The position numbers and the translations under genes were made by a program. Positions 7,759 to 16,213 of a stretch of DNA of 26,947 bases are shown here, in pieces. Origin of the DNA: Veillonella parvula (GTDB lineage Bacteria; Bacillota; Negativicutes; Veillonellales; Veillonellaceae); contig CAMUQE010000005.1 of NCBI GenBank assembly GCA_947096075.1, positions 1-26,947 of the forward strand, read 5' to 3'. Each line of letters opens with the position of its first letter. The first letter of the stretch is position 1. The notes beneath the pieces are model-generated. The model worked only from the letters and a program-made list of their open reading frames with translations, made no database searches and was not told where the DNA came from.

Positions 7759-8851
7759 TATTGTTATCTCTGGTTACTATGGCTTTGGTAATGCTGGTGA
7801 TGAGGCTATGCTCTGTGCCATTATCGATGCTATTCGCAAAGAAGAGGCAGATGCACATATTACTGTCATTTCTGGTAATCCTAAAGAAACTAGCAAAAAG
7901 CATAATATCAATGCTGTAGGGACATTCTCTGCACTAGGTATTTTAAAAGCCATTGCTAATTCAGATCTTGTTATCAGTGGTGGTGGTAGTTTATTACAAG
8001 ATGCTACTAGTATTCGTAATACTTATTACTATTTAAGTATTATGGCCTTAGCTAAGTTACTTGGGAAAAAAGTAATGCTTTATTCCCAAGGCATTGGCCC
8101 TTTAAATCGTTCATCTACACGTCGTGCTGTTGGCTTTGTATTACGTTTTGTGGATACTATCACAGTTCGTGACTCTATTTCTAAAGATGAATTAGAGTCT
8201 TTGGGTATTGAAGATGTAGAGGTTACTGCAGATGCTGTATTGGCCATGCAACCGACAGAGCTTTCAATTGGCGCGCATATTCTTGAGGGCTATACATCTA
8301 AATTGCCTGCTACTAATGAACAACGTAAACGGATTGGTGTGGCTGTTCGCAGTTGGAAAGAGGATACGGAATATAGAGAAGCCTTAGCTAATGTATTGAG
8401 CCGATTACAAGAACAAGATAATGTGGAAATTATCTTTATTCCTATGTCACATCCAGAAGATACAAAAGAGGCTAAGATTATTGCTGGTTATATGCCAAAT
8501 GGTGCTATTGTCCTAGAAGGCCCGTTTTCTACGGAGCAACAAGTATCCTTATCTGGTAATGTGGACCTCATGATTGGTATACGTCTTCATGCCTTAGTTT
8601 TTAGTTCCTTAATGGGAAAACCAGTTATTGGTATTTCTTATGATCCTAAAATTACAAGCTTTTTACATATGATTGGTCAAGAGCCGATTGGCACAATGAC
8701 TCATTTGCGTGAAGAAGCCTTGTACCAATGGTGTCATAAATTATTGAATTCTCGTGAGGAGTATCAAGCATCTTATGACCGTATTGAAGCATTGCGTGTA
8801 GATTCTCAACGTAATGCAGAAATTGCTATTTCATTACTTAAAGAGTATTAA
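7751..8851 (+). CDS. csaB: Polysaccharide pyruvyl transferase CsaB
   Basis: CsaB transfers pyruvate from phosphoenolpyruvate to a sugar of a cell-wall polymer. In S-layer Firmicutes the ketal so made is the ligand of SLH domains. The 366-residue product shows the family motifs GYYGFGNAGDEAML near the N terminus, SGGGSLLQD, SQGIGPL and, in the C-terminal half, GIRLHALVFSSLMGKPVIG. I chose ATG 7751 because AGGGAGG (7738-7744) lies 6 bases upstream; the TTG at 7745 would sit too close to it. The gene overlaps the end of the DUF5693 gene by 8 bases. In Negativicutes the outer membrane is held to peptidoglycan by SLH proteins such as OmpM, so a role in that tether is possible, but the acceptor cannot be read from the sequence. 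Confidence 0.9.
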   Translation: MSNIVISGYYGFGNAGDEAMLCAIIDAIRKEEADAHITVISGNPKETSKKHNINAVGTFSALGILKAIANSDLVISGGGSLLQDATSIRNTYYYLSIMALAKLLGKKVMLYSQGIGPLNRSSTRRAVGFVLRFVDTITVRDSISKDELESLGIEDVEVTADAVLAMQPTELSIGAHILEGYTSKLPATNEQRKRIGVAVRSWKEDTEYREALANVLSRLQEQDNVEIIFIPMSHPEDTKEAKIIAGYMPNGAIVLEGPFSTEQQVSLSGNVDLMIGIRLHALVFSSLMGKPVIGISYDPKITSFLHMIGQEPIGTMTHLREEALYQWCHKLLNSREEYQASYDRIEALRVDSQRNAEIAISLLKEY

Positions 8852-8884
8852 TATATTGGATTTTATCCAGAAAGTGAGGTCTCT

Positions 8885-9721
8885 ATGTCTACATTAACAC
8901 AAGATGTTAAACAATTAGTTCAAGAGAAGGCAAAAGCTATTCGCGTTGGTATTGTACAGTCTGTAACGGCAGCGAAATCCGGTCACCCAGGTGGTTCATT
9001 ATCCATCGCCGATGTGATGGCCTTGTTGTACTATGTTGAGATGAATGTAGATCCAGCAAATCCAAAAGCTCCTAATAGAGATCGTTTTGTCCTTTCTAAA
9101 GGTCATGCAGCGCCTGCACTATATGCTACATTGGCAGAAAAGGGTTATTTTCCTAAAGAAGAACTCTTGAACTTACGTAAAATTAATCATATGTTACAAG
9201 GTCATCCTGATATGAAACACACACCAGGTGTAGATATGTCTACAGGTTCTTTAGGACAAGGCATCTCTGCGGCTTGTGGCATGGCATTGGCAGGGAAAAT
9301 TGATAATGCAGATTACCATGTATACTCTATTCTTGGTGATGGTGAGCTTGAAGAAGGTCAAGTGTGGGAAGCTGCAATGTTTGCTGGCTTTTATAAACTG
9401 AATAATTTGACAGCTTTTGTCGATTTTAATGGTCTTCAAATTGATGGTGATATTACTAAAGTTCTTTCTCCATTGCCAATTCCAGAAAAGTTCAGAGCTT
9501 TCAATTGGAATGTTATTGAAGTTAATGGTCATGATTTTGATGAACTTCATAATGCTATTGAAGCTGCGAAGGCTTTCACAGAAGGCCCAACATGTATTGT
9601 AATGCATACTGTAAAGGGTAAAGGTGTTGAAGAGATGGAAGGTCAAGCCGGCTGGCATGGTAAAGCACCAAGTGAAGAGCAAGGTGTAGCCTTTGTTAAT
9701 GAAATTATGGGGGTGCAATAA
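8885..9721 (+). CDS. Transketolase, N-terminal (TPP-binding) subunit
   Basis: Transketolase moves two-carbon units between sugar phosphates in the non-oxidative pentose phosphate pathway. Here it is split in two. This 278-residue subunit carries the thiamine diphosphate/Mg domain: histidines in KSGHPGGS and KGHAAPALYA, and the TPP motif GDGELEEGQ with GDG at residues 151-153, closed by N in DFNGLQIDG. It ends at TAA 9719-9721, sharing one base with the ATG of the second subunit, so the two are made together. Split transketolases are usual in many Firmicutes and archaea and are not a broken gene. It follows csaB by 33 bases with no sign of a terminator or promoter between them. Confidence 0.95.
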   Translation: MSTLTQDVKQLVQEKAKAIRVGIVQSVTAAKSGHPGGSLSIADVMALLYYVEMNVDPANPKAPNRDRFVLSKGHAAPALYATLAEKGYFPKEELLNLRKINHMLQGHPDMKHTPGVDMSTGSLGQGISAACGMALAGKIDNADYHVYSILGDGELEEGQVWEAAMFAGFYKLNNLTAFVDFNGLQIDGDITKVLSPLPIPEKFRAFNWNVIEVNGHDFDELHNAIEAAKAFTEGPTCIVMHTVKGKGVEEMEGQAGWHGKAPSEEQGVAFVNEIMGVQ

Positions 9722-10653
9722 TGGGTAAAGCAACACGTGAAGCATATGGTAATGCGCTAGCTCGCATTGGTAAAGAGAATACTAATATTATCGTACTAGA
9801 TGCGGATTTATCCAAATCTACTAAAACAGATACATTTAAAGCTGTGTGCCCAGAACGTTTCTTTAATGTAGGTATTGCAGAGCAAAACTTGATTTCTGTT
9901 GGTGCTGGACTTGCAGCGGCAGGTAAGATTCCATTTGTATCTTCTTTCTCCATGTTCGCAACAGGTCGTGCGTTTGAACAAATTCGCAATGCTGTATGCT
10001 ATCCAAAATTAAACGTAAAAGTTTGTGCCACACATGCGGGTGTTACTGTTGGTGAGGATGGTGCAACGCATCAAAGTTTAGAGGATATTTCCTGCATGCG
10101 TACATTGCCAAATATGACCGTAGTGGTACCTGCTGATGAGCGCGAAACAGAGGCTGTTATCGAATGGGCTGCATCTTATAACGGTCCAATATACGTTCGT
10201 CTGGGTCGTGCTGGTGTAGATGATGTAACTACAGAAGGCTATTCTTTTGTACCTGGTAAATCTACTACCTTGGTAGATGGTTCTGATGTTACAATTATCG
10301 CTTGTGGCGCATTGGTTGGACCTGCTGTAGAGGCGGCTAAAACTTTATCTGAAGCTAATGTATCTGCTCGCGTTATTAATATGGCATCTATTAAACCAAT
10401 TGATATTGAAGCAATTGTAAAAGCGGCTACTGAAACTGGTGCTATTGTTACAGCCGAAGAACATAATATCATTGGCGGTCTTGGTTCTGCAGTATCCGAA
10501 GTAGTAGTAGCTAATAAGCCTGTACCTATGGAATTCGTTGGTGTTCAAGATACATTTGGGGAGAGTGGAACACCAAAAGAATTGATGAAAAAATATGGCT
10601 TAACTGCAAATGACATTGTAGAAGCAGTAAAACGTGTAATCGCTCGTAAATAA
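9721..10653 (+). CDS. Transketolase, C-terminal (pyrimidine-binding) subunit
   Basis: This 310-residue protein holds the other half of the transketolase active site: the Pyr domain, with ERFFNVGIAEQNLISVGAG (the glutamate that activates the TPP aminopyrimidine) near residues 40-58, and the C-terminal regulatory-like domain. It should form a heterotetramer with the preceding gene product. Stop and start overlap (TAATG), the classic sign of coupled translation. It resembles the C-terminal part of DXP synthase too, but the matching N-terminal subunit immediately upstream and the absence of a DXS-type N-terminal region make transketolase the better call. Confidence 0.94.
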   Translation: MGKATREAYGNALARIGKENTNIIVLDADLSKSTKTDTFKAVCPERFFNVGIAEQNLISVGAGLAAAGKIPFVSSFSMFATGRAFEQIRNAVCYPKLNVKVCATHAGVTVGEDGATHQSLEDISCMRTLPNMTVVVPADERETEAVIEWAASYNGPIYVRLGRAGVDDVTTEGYSFVPGKSTTLVDGSDVTIIACGALVGPAVEAAKTLSEANVSARVINMASIKPIDIEAIVKAATETGAIVTAEEHNIIGGLGSAVSEVVVANKPVPMEFVGVQDTFGESGTPKELMKKYGLTANDIVEAVKRVIARK

Positions 10654-10667
10654 TCAAAGGGGATCCC

Positions 10668-11354
10668 ATGATTGAATTTAAGAATGTTAGTAAAGTCTAT
10701 GATAATGGTTCTGTTGCATTAGACGATGTGTGTTTAACTATTAACGATGGTGAATTTGTTCTCGTTTGTGGTCACAGTGGTGCAGGGAAATCAACTTTAT
10801 TTAAGTTATTAACGCATGAAGTAGTGCCAGATGCTGGTACTGTCATTGTTGATGACTTTGATGTTACGCGTATGAAGCGCAGTAAAATTCCTAAATTGCG
10901 GAGAAAGCTTGGCGTTGTATTCCAAGACTTCCGTTTATTGCCTAATAAAACGGTAGCAGAGAATATTGCTTTTGCTCTTGAAGTTATTGAAGAAAAACCA
11001 AAAATCATTAAAGAAAAGGTGAGTCATGTATTAGACCTAGTTGGTTTATCTGATAAGGCTAATGACTTACCAGAGGATCTTTCTGGTGGGGAACAACAAC
11101 GTGTTGCGATTGCTCGTGCTATTGTTAATCGCCCAACAGTTTTAATTGCTGATGAGCCTACTGGCAACCTCGATCCAGATACTAGTAAGGATATTGTAGA
11201 GTTATTCAAACATATCAATAATTTTGGCACTACCGTTATTATGGTTACTCATAATATGGATCTTGTTTCGTACTTGAATAAACGCGTTATTCGTCTAAAA
11301 GATGGCCGTGTTCAAAGTGATAATATGAGAGGTGCAGAAATTAATGAAGCTTAG
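10668..11354 (+). CDS. ftsE: Cell-division ATP-binding protein FtsE
   Basis: FtsE is the cytoplasmic ATPase of the FtsEX complex, which controls peptidoglycan hydrolases at the division site rather than transporting a substrate. The 228-residue protein shows Walker A GHSGAGKST at residues 35-43 (K41), the Q-loop in FQDFRLLPNKTV, the ABC signature LSGGEQQR from about 138, Walker B with the catalytic glutamate in IADEPTGNLD, and the switch histidine in MVTHNMD. The AAAGGGG just upstream is a good ribosome binding site. The last codons overlap the start of ftsX by 11 bases, and an M23 peptidase follows ftsX, as expected of an FtsEX-hydrolase module. Confidence 0.97.
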   Translation: MIEFKNVSKVYDNGSVALDDVCLTINDGEFVLVCGHSGAGKSTLFKLLTHEVVPDAGTVIVDDFDVTRMKRSKIPKLRRKLGVVFQDFRLLPNKTVAENIAFALEVIEEKPKIIKEKVSHVLDLVGLSDKANDLPEDLSGGEQQRVAIARAIVNRPTVLIADEPTGNLDPDTSKDIVELFKHINNFGTTVIMVTHNMDLVSYLNKRVIRLKDGRVQSDNMRGAEINEA

Positions 11355-12231
11355 AACGATAAAGTACTATTTTAAAGAAGCACTGAAGTCTATGAAACGT
11401 AATGGACTTATGACATTAGCGTCCATTTCTACAGTGGCTTTGTCCTTATTTATGCTCGGCGTATTCCTTTGTGGTGTCATTAATTTGAATAACATGGCAT
11501 CCAGTCTAGAAAATCAAGTACAGTTAAGTATTTACTTAAAGGATGGTTTAACAACTGATCAAATTATGGCAGTAGGAAAGCAAATTAAGGCTATACCTAA
11601 CTTAAAGCATTTAGAATTTGTTAATAAAGAGCAAGCTATGAAGGAGTTTAAAGAACGCCTTGGTGATCAGCAACAATTGGTAAATGCTTTAGGTGATGTT
11701 AATCCGTTGCCTAACTCGTATGTGTTGACCTTTGATAATCCTAGTGATGTGAAAGCGACTGCAAAATTAGCTACTACATTCCAAGGTGTAGAAAGTACAC
11801 ATTATGGTCAAGATATTGTAGAAGAGCTTTTCCGCATTACGCAAGTAATTCGCATTGGTGGCATTGTATTGATTGCTTTCTTAGCAGCTGCAACATTATT
11901 CATCATTTCAAATACAATTCGGTTGACTGTATTCGCACGTCGTAAAGAAATTGCAATCATGAAATATGTAGGTGCTACTAATGGATTTATTCGTTGGCCA
12001 TTTCTGATTGAAGGCATGTTGTTAGGCTTAATTGGTGCTATCATTGCCGTTCTTTGCGTTGGTGAATTTTATCACTTCATCACAATGGAAGTTTCTGAAT
12101 CATTAGCATTCTTCCCTTTAGTACCAATGTTCCCATTCTTCTATGATGTAGCCCTTTATATCTTAGGTGGCGGCATAGTAGTAGGTGCTATTGGTAGTAC
12201 TATTTCTTTGAAACAATACATGAAGGTGTAA
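11344..12231 (+). CDS. ftsX: Cell-division membrane protein FtsX
   Basis: The 295-residue product is the membrane partner of FtsE. After a short cytoplasmic stretch it has one membrane segment (about 21-44), a large outer loop of roughly 125 residues (the hydrolase-binding domain in the family), then three segments near 171-194, 219-243 and 269-289. This is the usual FtsX topology. I prefer the ATG at 11344 (GAGAGGTG about 9 bases upstream) to the GTG at 11332, which would add four residues and lacks a good binding site. It overlaps ftsE by 11 bases, and its stop abuts the next gene. The outer loop is expected to carry the signal from ATP hydrolysis to the M23 protein encoded next. Confidence 0.95.
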   Translation: MKLRTIKYYFKEALKSMKRNGLMTLASISTVALSLFMLGVFLCGVINLNNMASSLENQVQLSIYLKDGLTTDQIMAVGKQIKAIPNLKHLEFVNKEQAMKEFKERLGDQQQLVNALGDVNPLPNSYVLTFDNPSDVKATAKLATTFQGVESTHYGQDIVEELFRITQVIRIGGIVLIAFLAAATLFIISNTIRLTVFARRKEIAIMKYVGATNGFIRWPFLIEGMLLGLIGAIIAVLCVGEFYHFITMEVSESLAFFPLVPMFPFFYDVALYILGGGIVVGAIGSTISLKQYMKV

Positions 12232-12236
12232 TGTTT

Positions 12237-13418
12237 ATGAATAATAGTATATCTAAATCTCATTTCGTAGCGGCAATTTTGACTGGTATAGTGGTATTGG
12301 GAACACCATTATATATCGTTGCAGAGGACGAAGATTTAACAAATCAACTCGATTCAATACAACAACAAGTTAATCAACAAAATGCCATAAAGTCAGATGC
12401 TGAAACTGTAATAGTCAGTGTATCCGAACAGTTACGTCAAATCGAAGAACAATTACGTCAGGCTCAGCAACAATTGGATTCTATTCAACAACAACGTATA
12501 GCTGTTGAGAATGATATTACGGTGAATGAAAAATTACTTGCTGAAGCACAAAAGCGCTTAGAAGGGCGAGAAGCCGTATTTTATAAGCGTGTACGTGATA
12601 TTTATATTAACGGTCGTTTAAGTTACTTAGATGTAGTTATTGGATCTAAAGATTTTACAGACTTTGCTAATCGTTTAGAAATTTTAAAACGAATTATTGA
12701 TTCTGATATTAAATTAATTGAGGAAATCAAAAAAGAACGTGCTGAAATAGAGGCTAGAAAGCAAGCACTAGAACAGTCTCGGGCAAAATTAGTTGAGCTT
12801 GAAAAAGCAGCTGCTGCAAAACAAGCTGAAATAGAGCAGAAGAAGAAAGAACGTGAAGTAGTTCTTCAAAAAGCGCAAAATGATCGTGCTATCGCAATGC
12901 AAGCGATAGAAGAACTTAATGCTTCTTCCGCTCAAATTACTTCTCTATTAAAAGCTCGCCAAGCAGAGCGTGCGGCGGCTCGTGCTGCTGCTGCGGCTCA
13001 ACAGTCTTCATCTGGTTATTCTTGGGTACAAGGAACTGGTCAACTTGGGTGGCCTGTAAGTGGCGAGATTACTTCTCCATATGGCTATCGTACACATCCG
13101 ATTTGGGGCACTACAATTTATCATTCTGGCATTGATATTGGTGTTGATGAAGGTACACCTGTTCATGCTGCAGATGGTGGTACTGTTGCTTGGTCGGGTT
13201 GGATGGGTGGCTATGGTTATGCCGTAGTTATCGATCATGGTAATGGAATGTCTACTCTTTATGGACATAATTCTGAACTTGCTGTCTCTGAAGGGCAAGA
13301 TGTAGGTAAGGGTCAAGTTATTGCCTATGCTGGTAGCACAGGCAATAGTACAGGGCCACATGTACATTTTGAAGTTCGTATAAGTGGGGATCCTGTGGAT
13401 CCTATGGGATATTTATAA
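12237..13418 (+). CDS. M23 (LytM) peptidase with coiled coil, probable FtsEX-controlled hydrolase
   Basis: The 393-residue protein has a signal peptide (hydrophobic run about 11-27), a long Gln/Glu/Lys-rich coiled coil (about 33-245), an Ala/Ser linker, and a C-terminal LytM domain. The layout is that of EnvC and other murein hydrolase regulators. Unlike E. coli EnvC, whose LytM domain is degenerate, the zinc site looks complete: H296 and D300 (HSGID) and HVH at 375-377, plus the conserved YGHNSEL. It should therefore cut peptidoglycan peptides directly. The ATG at 12231 touches the ftsX stop, but the ATG at 12237 has the better spacing from GAAGGTG and gives a cleaner signal peptide. Position after ftsEX implies control by FtsX. 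The substrate bond is not known. Confidence 0.92.
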   Translation: MNNSISKSHFVAAILTGIVVLGTPLYIVAEDEDLTNQLDSIQQQVNQQNAIKSDAETVIVSVSEQLRQIEEQLRQAQQQLDSIQQQRIAVENDITVNEKLLAEAQKRLEGREAVFYKRVRDIYINGRLSYLDVVIGSKDFTDFANRLEILKRIIDSDIKLIEEIKKERAEIEARKQALEQSRAKLVELEKAAAAKQAEIEQKKKEREVVLQKAQNDRAIAMQAIEELNASSAQITSLLKARQAERAAARAAAAAQQSSSGYSWVQGTGQLGWPVSGEITSPYGYRTHPIWGTTIYHSGIDIGVDEGTPVHAADGGTVAWSGWMGGYGYAVVIDHGNGMSTLYGHNSELAVSEGQDVGKGQVIAYAGSTGNSTGPHVHFEVRISGDPVDPMGYL

Positions 13419-13419
13419 T

Positions 13420-14559
13420 ATGAAATTTGATACACGTACGGTGTTATGGAGTCTATTGAAATATATAGGCTCTGGCATCGTTATTATGTGGCTTACATTT
13501 TGGTACCTTTCCGGTTCATTCTGGGGTCTGCCAAGATTATTTATAGCCTATTATACTGCGAGTCAAGTTTTTATGACACCTATGGCTAAAACTACCCTTT
13601 ATGATGGTATGCTAAAGGGGTTAATTGACTCTTTGGGAGAACCGCATAGTGTTTATTTAAATGCAGAAGAATATAAGTCCATGAAAATGCAAACATCTGC
13701 AACATATGCTGGTGTCGGTATGGTCCTTGGTACTGATGATAAAGGTCTATATGCTGTTAGCGTTATGGAAGACCAACCAGCTTTCAAAGCTGGAATTAAA
13801 CCTGGAGACCACATTATTGCTATCGATGGACAAGCCACTACTGAAATTCCGGTAGAGGAAGCATCTTCTCGTATTCGTGGCGAAGCAGGTACTACTGTAG
13901 CTCTTGATATTGAGCGTAATGGTGAAAAGTTGCATTTTGATATCACTCGTGAATCCATTGTTTTGCCTACTGTTAAAAGTAAAATGCTAACTAGCACAGT
14001 TGGGTATATTCGTATTAGTCAGTTTGCAGAAAATACCGCAGAAGATTTTGCTACTCAATATAAAGAGCTTCAATCTCAAGGTATGAAGGCCCTTGTCTTG
14101 GACTTACGAGATAATCCAGGCGGCTTATTATCTACTACTGAAAAGATATCTAACTATATTATGCCTCCAGGTACACTCGTAACGGTACAAAATCGATCAG
14201 GTAAAAAGGATACTTATAAGTCAGATGGACCTGATGTAGCTATGCCGTTGGTTGTTTTAGTTAATAAGGGCTCTGCTAGTGCATCAGAAATCATAGCAGG
14301 CGCTGTTCAAGATCGTAAATTAGGCACTATCGTAGGTACTAATACATATGGTAAAGGTACCGTTCAAACTATTTTCCCTAGTTTAGATGATGAAGGAATT
14401 AAAGTAACTATTGCTAAGTACCACACACCAAGTGATCGTGTTATTGATGGAACAGGTATTAAACCTGATGTAGAAATCGATTTACCAAAAGGTGTACATC
14501 CATCTAGTACATTAGATGATATTCAAATTAAAAAGGCATTAGAGCTATTACAGCAATAA
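13420..14559 (+). CDS. C-terminal processing protease (S41 family, CtpA-like)
   Basis: This is a 379-residue serine protease with one N-terminal membrane anchor (about residues 9-30), a PDZ domain (about 85-170, YAGVGMVLG to the DIERNGEKL strand) and the S41 catalytic core. The catalytic pair is visible as S287 in GSASASE (284-290) and K312 in TYGKGTVQ, with the 25-residue spacing seen in E. coli Prc (S430/K455). The ATG at 13420 begins one base after the stop of the M23 gene. The earlier in-frame ATG at 13384 lies inside that gene and is unlikely. Ctp proteases often trim or destroy peptidoglycan hydrolases, so its place directly after the FtsEX-M23 genes suggests it may limit that hydrolase; this is inferred from position. 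Confidence 0.94.
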   Translation: MKFDTRTVLWSLLKYIGSGIVIMWLTFWYLSGSFWGLPRLFIAYYTASQVFMTPMAKTTLYDGMLKGLIDSLGEPHSVYLNAEEYKSMKMQTSATYAGVGMVLGTDDKGLYAVSVMEDQPAFKAGIKPGDHIIAIDGQATTEIPVEEASSRIRGEAGTTVALDIERNGEKLHFDITRESIVLPTVKSKMLTSTVGYIRISQFAENTAEDFATQYKELQSQGMKALVLDLRDNPGGLLSTTEKISNYIMPPGTLVTVQNRSGKKDTYKSDGPDVAMPLVVLVNKGSASASEIIAGAVQDRKLGTIVGTNTYGKGTVQTIFPSLDDEGIKVTIAKYHTPSDRVIDGTGIKPDVEIDLPKGVHPSSTLDDIQIKKALELLQQ

Positions 14560-14576
14560 TGCATAGGAGTTAAATT

Positions 14577-15848
14577 ATGTTTATAGATAGAGCGCGCGTC
14601 TTTGTTAAAGCTGGTGACGGTGGGGATGGTATGTCCAGCTTCCGTCGAGAGAAATACGTGCCAAATGGCGGCCCTAGTGGTGGTGATGGTGGTAAAGGAG
14701 CGGATGTTGTTTTTAAAGCTGACAAGAATATTAATACGCTTGTAGACTTTAGATATAAACGTCAGTTTAAGGCACCGGCTGGCGGTAATGGTGAAAGCTC
14801 TAATAAACACGGTCGAGGTTCTGAGGCTCTCATCATTCCTGTTCCATTGGGAACTGTAATTAAAGATGAAGAAACAGGTAAAATCTTTTGCGACCTTGTC
14901 AACGATGGCGATACCTTTGTTATTGCCAAAGGTGGTCGTGGCGGCCGTGGCAATGCTCGCTTCCAAACGAGTGCTAACCGTGCACCAACCTTTGCAGAAA
15001 AGGGTGAACCTGGTGAAGAATTCTGGTTACAATTAGAGCTTAAAGTATTAGCTGATGTAGGTTTATTAGGTTATCCATCTGTAGGTAAATCTAGTATTTT
15101 GCGAAAAGTATCTAAGGCTCAACCAGAGGTGGCTGCCTATCATTTTACTACACTAACACCAGTACTCGGGGTAGTTACAATTTCTGGTGATCGTAGCTTT
15201 GTTTTAGCTGATATTCCAGGCCTTATTGAAGGGGCTAGTGAAGGTGTGGGCTTAGGTCACAATTTCCTACGTCATGTTGAACGTACGAATATTTTAATTC
15301 ATGTTCTAGATGTATCTGGTATGGAAGGTCGAGACCCTAAGGTCGACTTTGATGCGATTAATGAAGAGTTACGTAAATACTCTGAGAAATTGGCTAATAA
15401 GAAACAAATCGTAGCTCTCAATAAGATTGATATGGTCTTTGATGATAGGACGATTCCAGAAACAAAAAAATATTTTGAAGATAAAGGCTATGAGGTATTC
15501 CTCATTAACGCCTTAAGTGGTGAAGGTTTGCCAGAGCTTATGGAACGAGCTTACTACTATGTAGAAAACTACGAGCCAGAGCCTGAAGCAACTGATGATA
15601 CAGTTGTATACGAAGCAAAACAAGATGTAGAGTTTCTAATTACTCGCGGTGATGATGCTGCTTTCTACATTACAGGCAAACGTATTGAACGATTAGTAGC
15701 TATGACAAATCTTGATGATGATCAATCTCTTCGTAGATTCCAACGTATTTGGCGCTTTATGGAGCTTGATGCAAAATTGAAGGAAAAAGGCTGTAAAGAC
15801 GGTGATGAAGTTGTAATCGGCGATCAACGCTTTACTTTCCAAGAGTAG
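14577..15848 (+). CDS. obgE: GTPase Obg (CgtA), ribosome assembly
   Basis: Obg is an essential GTPase acting in 50S subunit maturation and the stress response. The 423 residues contain the glycine-rich Obg fold (about 1-158, with FVKAGDGGDGMSSFRREK and GGRGGRGNARF), the G domain (G1 GYPSVGKSS at 165-173, DIPGL as G3, NKID as G4) and the C-terminal OCT domain (about 340-423). The OCT domain is the Firmicute-type extension absent from the E. coli protein. TAGGAGTT just before the ATG is the ribosome binding site. It is followed 8 bases later by yhbY, another ribosome-associated gene, and the pair is common in Firmicutes. Confidence 0.97.
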   Translation: MFIDRARVFVKAGDGGDGMSSFRREKYVPNGGPSGGDGGKGADVVFKADKNINTLVDFRYKRQFKAPAGGNGESSNKHGRGSEALIIPVPLGTVIKDEETGKIFCDLVNDGDTFVIAKGGRGGRGNARFQTSANRAPTFAEKGEPGEEFWLQLELKVLADVGLLGYPSVGKSSILRKVSKAQPEVAAYHFTTLTPVLGVVTISGDRSFVLADIPGLIEGASEGVGLGHNFLRHVERTNILIHVLDVSGMEGRDPKVDFDAINEELRKYSEKLANKKQIVALNKIDMVFDDRTIPETKKYFEDKGYEVFLINALSGEGLPELMERAYYYVENYEPEPEATDDTVVYEAKQDVEFLITRGDDAAFYITGKRIERLVAMTNLDDDQSLRRFQRIWRFMELDAKLKEKGCKDGDEVVIGDQRFTFQE

Positions 15849-15856
15849 GAGTAATA

Positions 15857-16141
15857 ATGACAGGAAAACAAAAACGGTATTTACGTTCATTGGCGGCTAC
15901 AATACCACCAGTTGTCCAAATTGGTAAAAATGGTTTAGAGGATAGCGTTATTGATAGTGCTCGTGCAGCGATTACAGCACGCGAACTTATTAAGGTTAAA
16001 TTACATAATAATAGTCCTGAAGATAAGACAATTTTTCAAGACTTAGCAGATATGCTTGGCGCTGAATTAGTTCAAGTGATTGGCTTTAATGGTGTTTTAT
16101 ATAAAGCTAAAAAAGAACCTAAAATCATTTTGCCAAAATAA
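15857..16141 (+). CDS. yhbY: CRS1-YhbY domain RNA-binding protein
   Basis: The 94-residue protein is a single CRS1-YhbY (CRM) domain. The fold is IF3-like, binds RNA and associates with pre-50S ribosomal subunits. The signature region is at residues 16-30, where the GxxG loop is GKNG (24-27) in VVQIGKNGL, followed by the ELIKVKLHNN strand. Length is normal. The start follows TAGGAG by a short spacer, 8 bases after obg, indicating co-transcription with it. A role in ribosome assembly fits its neighbour. Confidence 0.93.
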   Translation: MTGKQKRYLRSLAATIPPVVQIGKNGLEDSVIDSARAAITARELIKVKLHNNSPEDKTIFQDLADMLGAELVQVIGFNGVLYKAKKEPKIILPK

Positions 16142-16213
16142 TTTTATAATTTAGTAGATCATAAAAATTTGTATACATCGTAGTTGAGAATTTTAACCTT
16201 AGGAGGTGAGTCT

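Noticed and set aside
9251..9745. A 164-codon ORF on the - strand opposite the transketolase genes
   Set aside because: It is antisense to well-conserved genes, has no ribosome binding site that I can see, and its composition (His/Phe/Asn/Ile-rich) is that of a frame shadow.
8885..10653. Split transketolase as a broken gene
   Set aside because: Two-subunit transketolases with TAATG-coupled genes are normal in many Firmicutes, and each half has intact motifs and its own start.
13008..13367. A 119-codon ORF on the - strand within the M23 domain
   Set aside because: It is opposite the catalytic LytM domain, whose motifs are intact; there is no independent support for coding.
16145..16150. A perfect TATAAT upstream of proB as a promoter
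   Set aside because: No acceptable -35 lies 16-18 bases upstream; such hexamers are expected by chance in AT-rich DNA.
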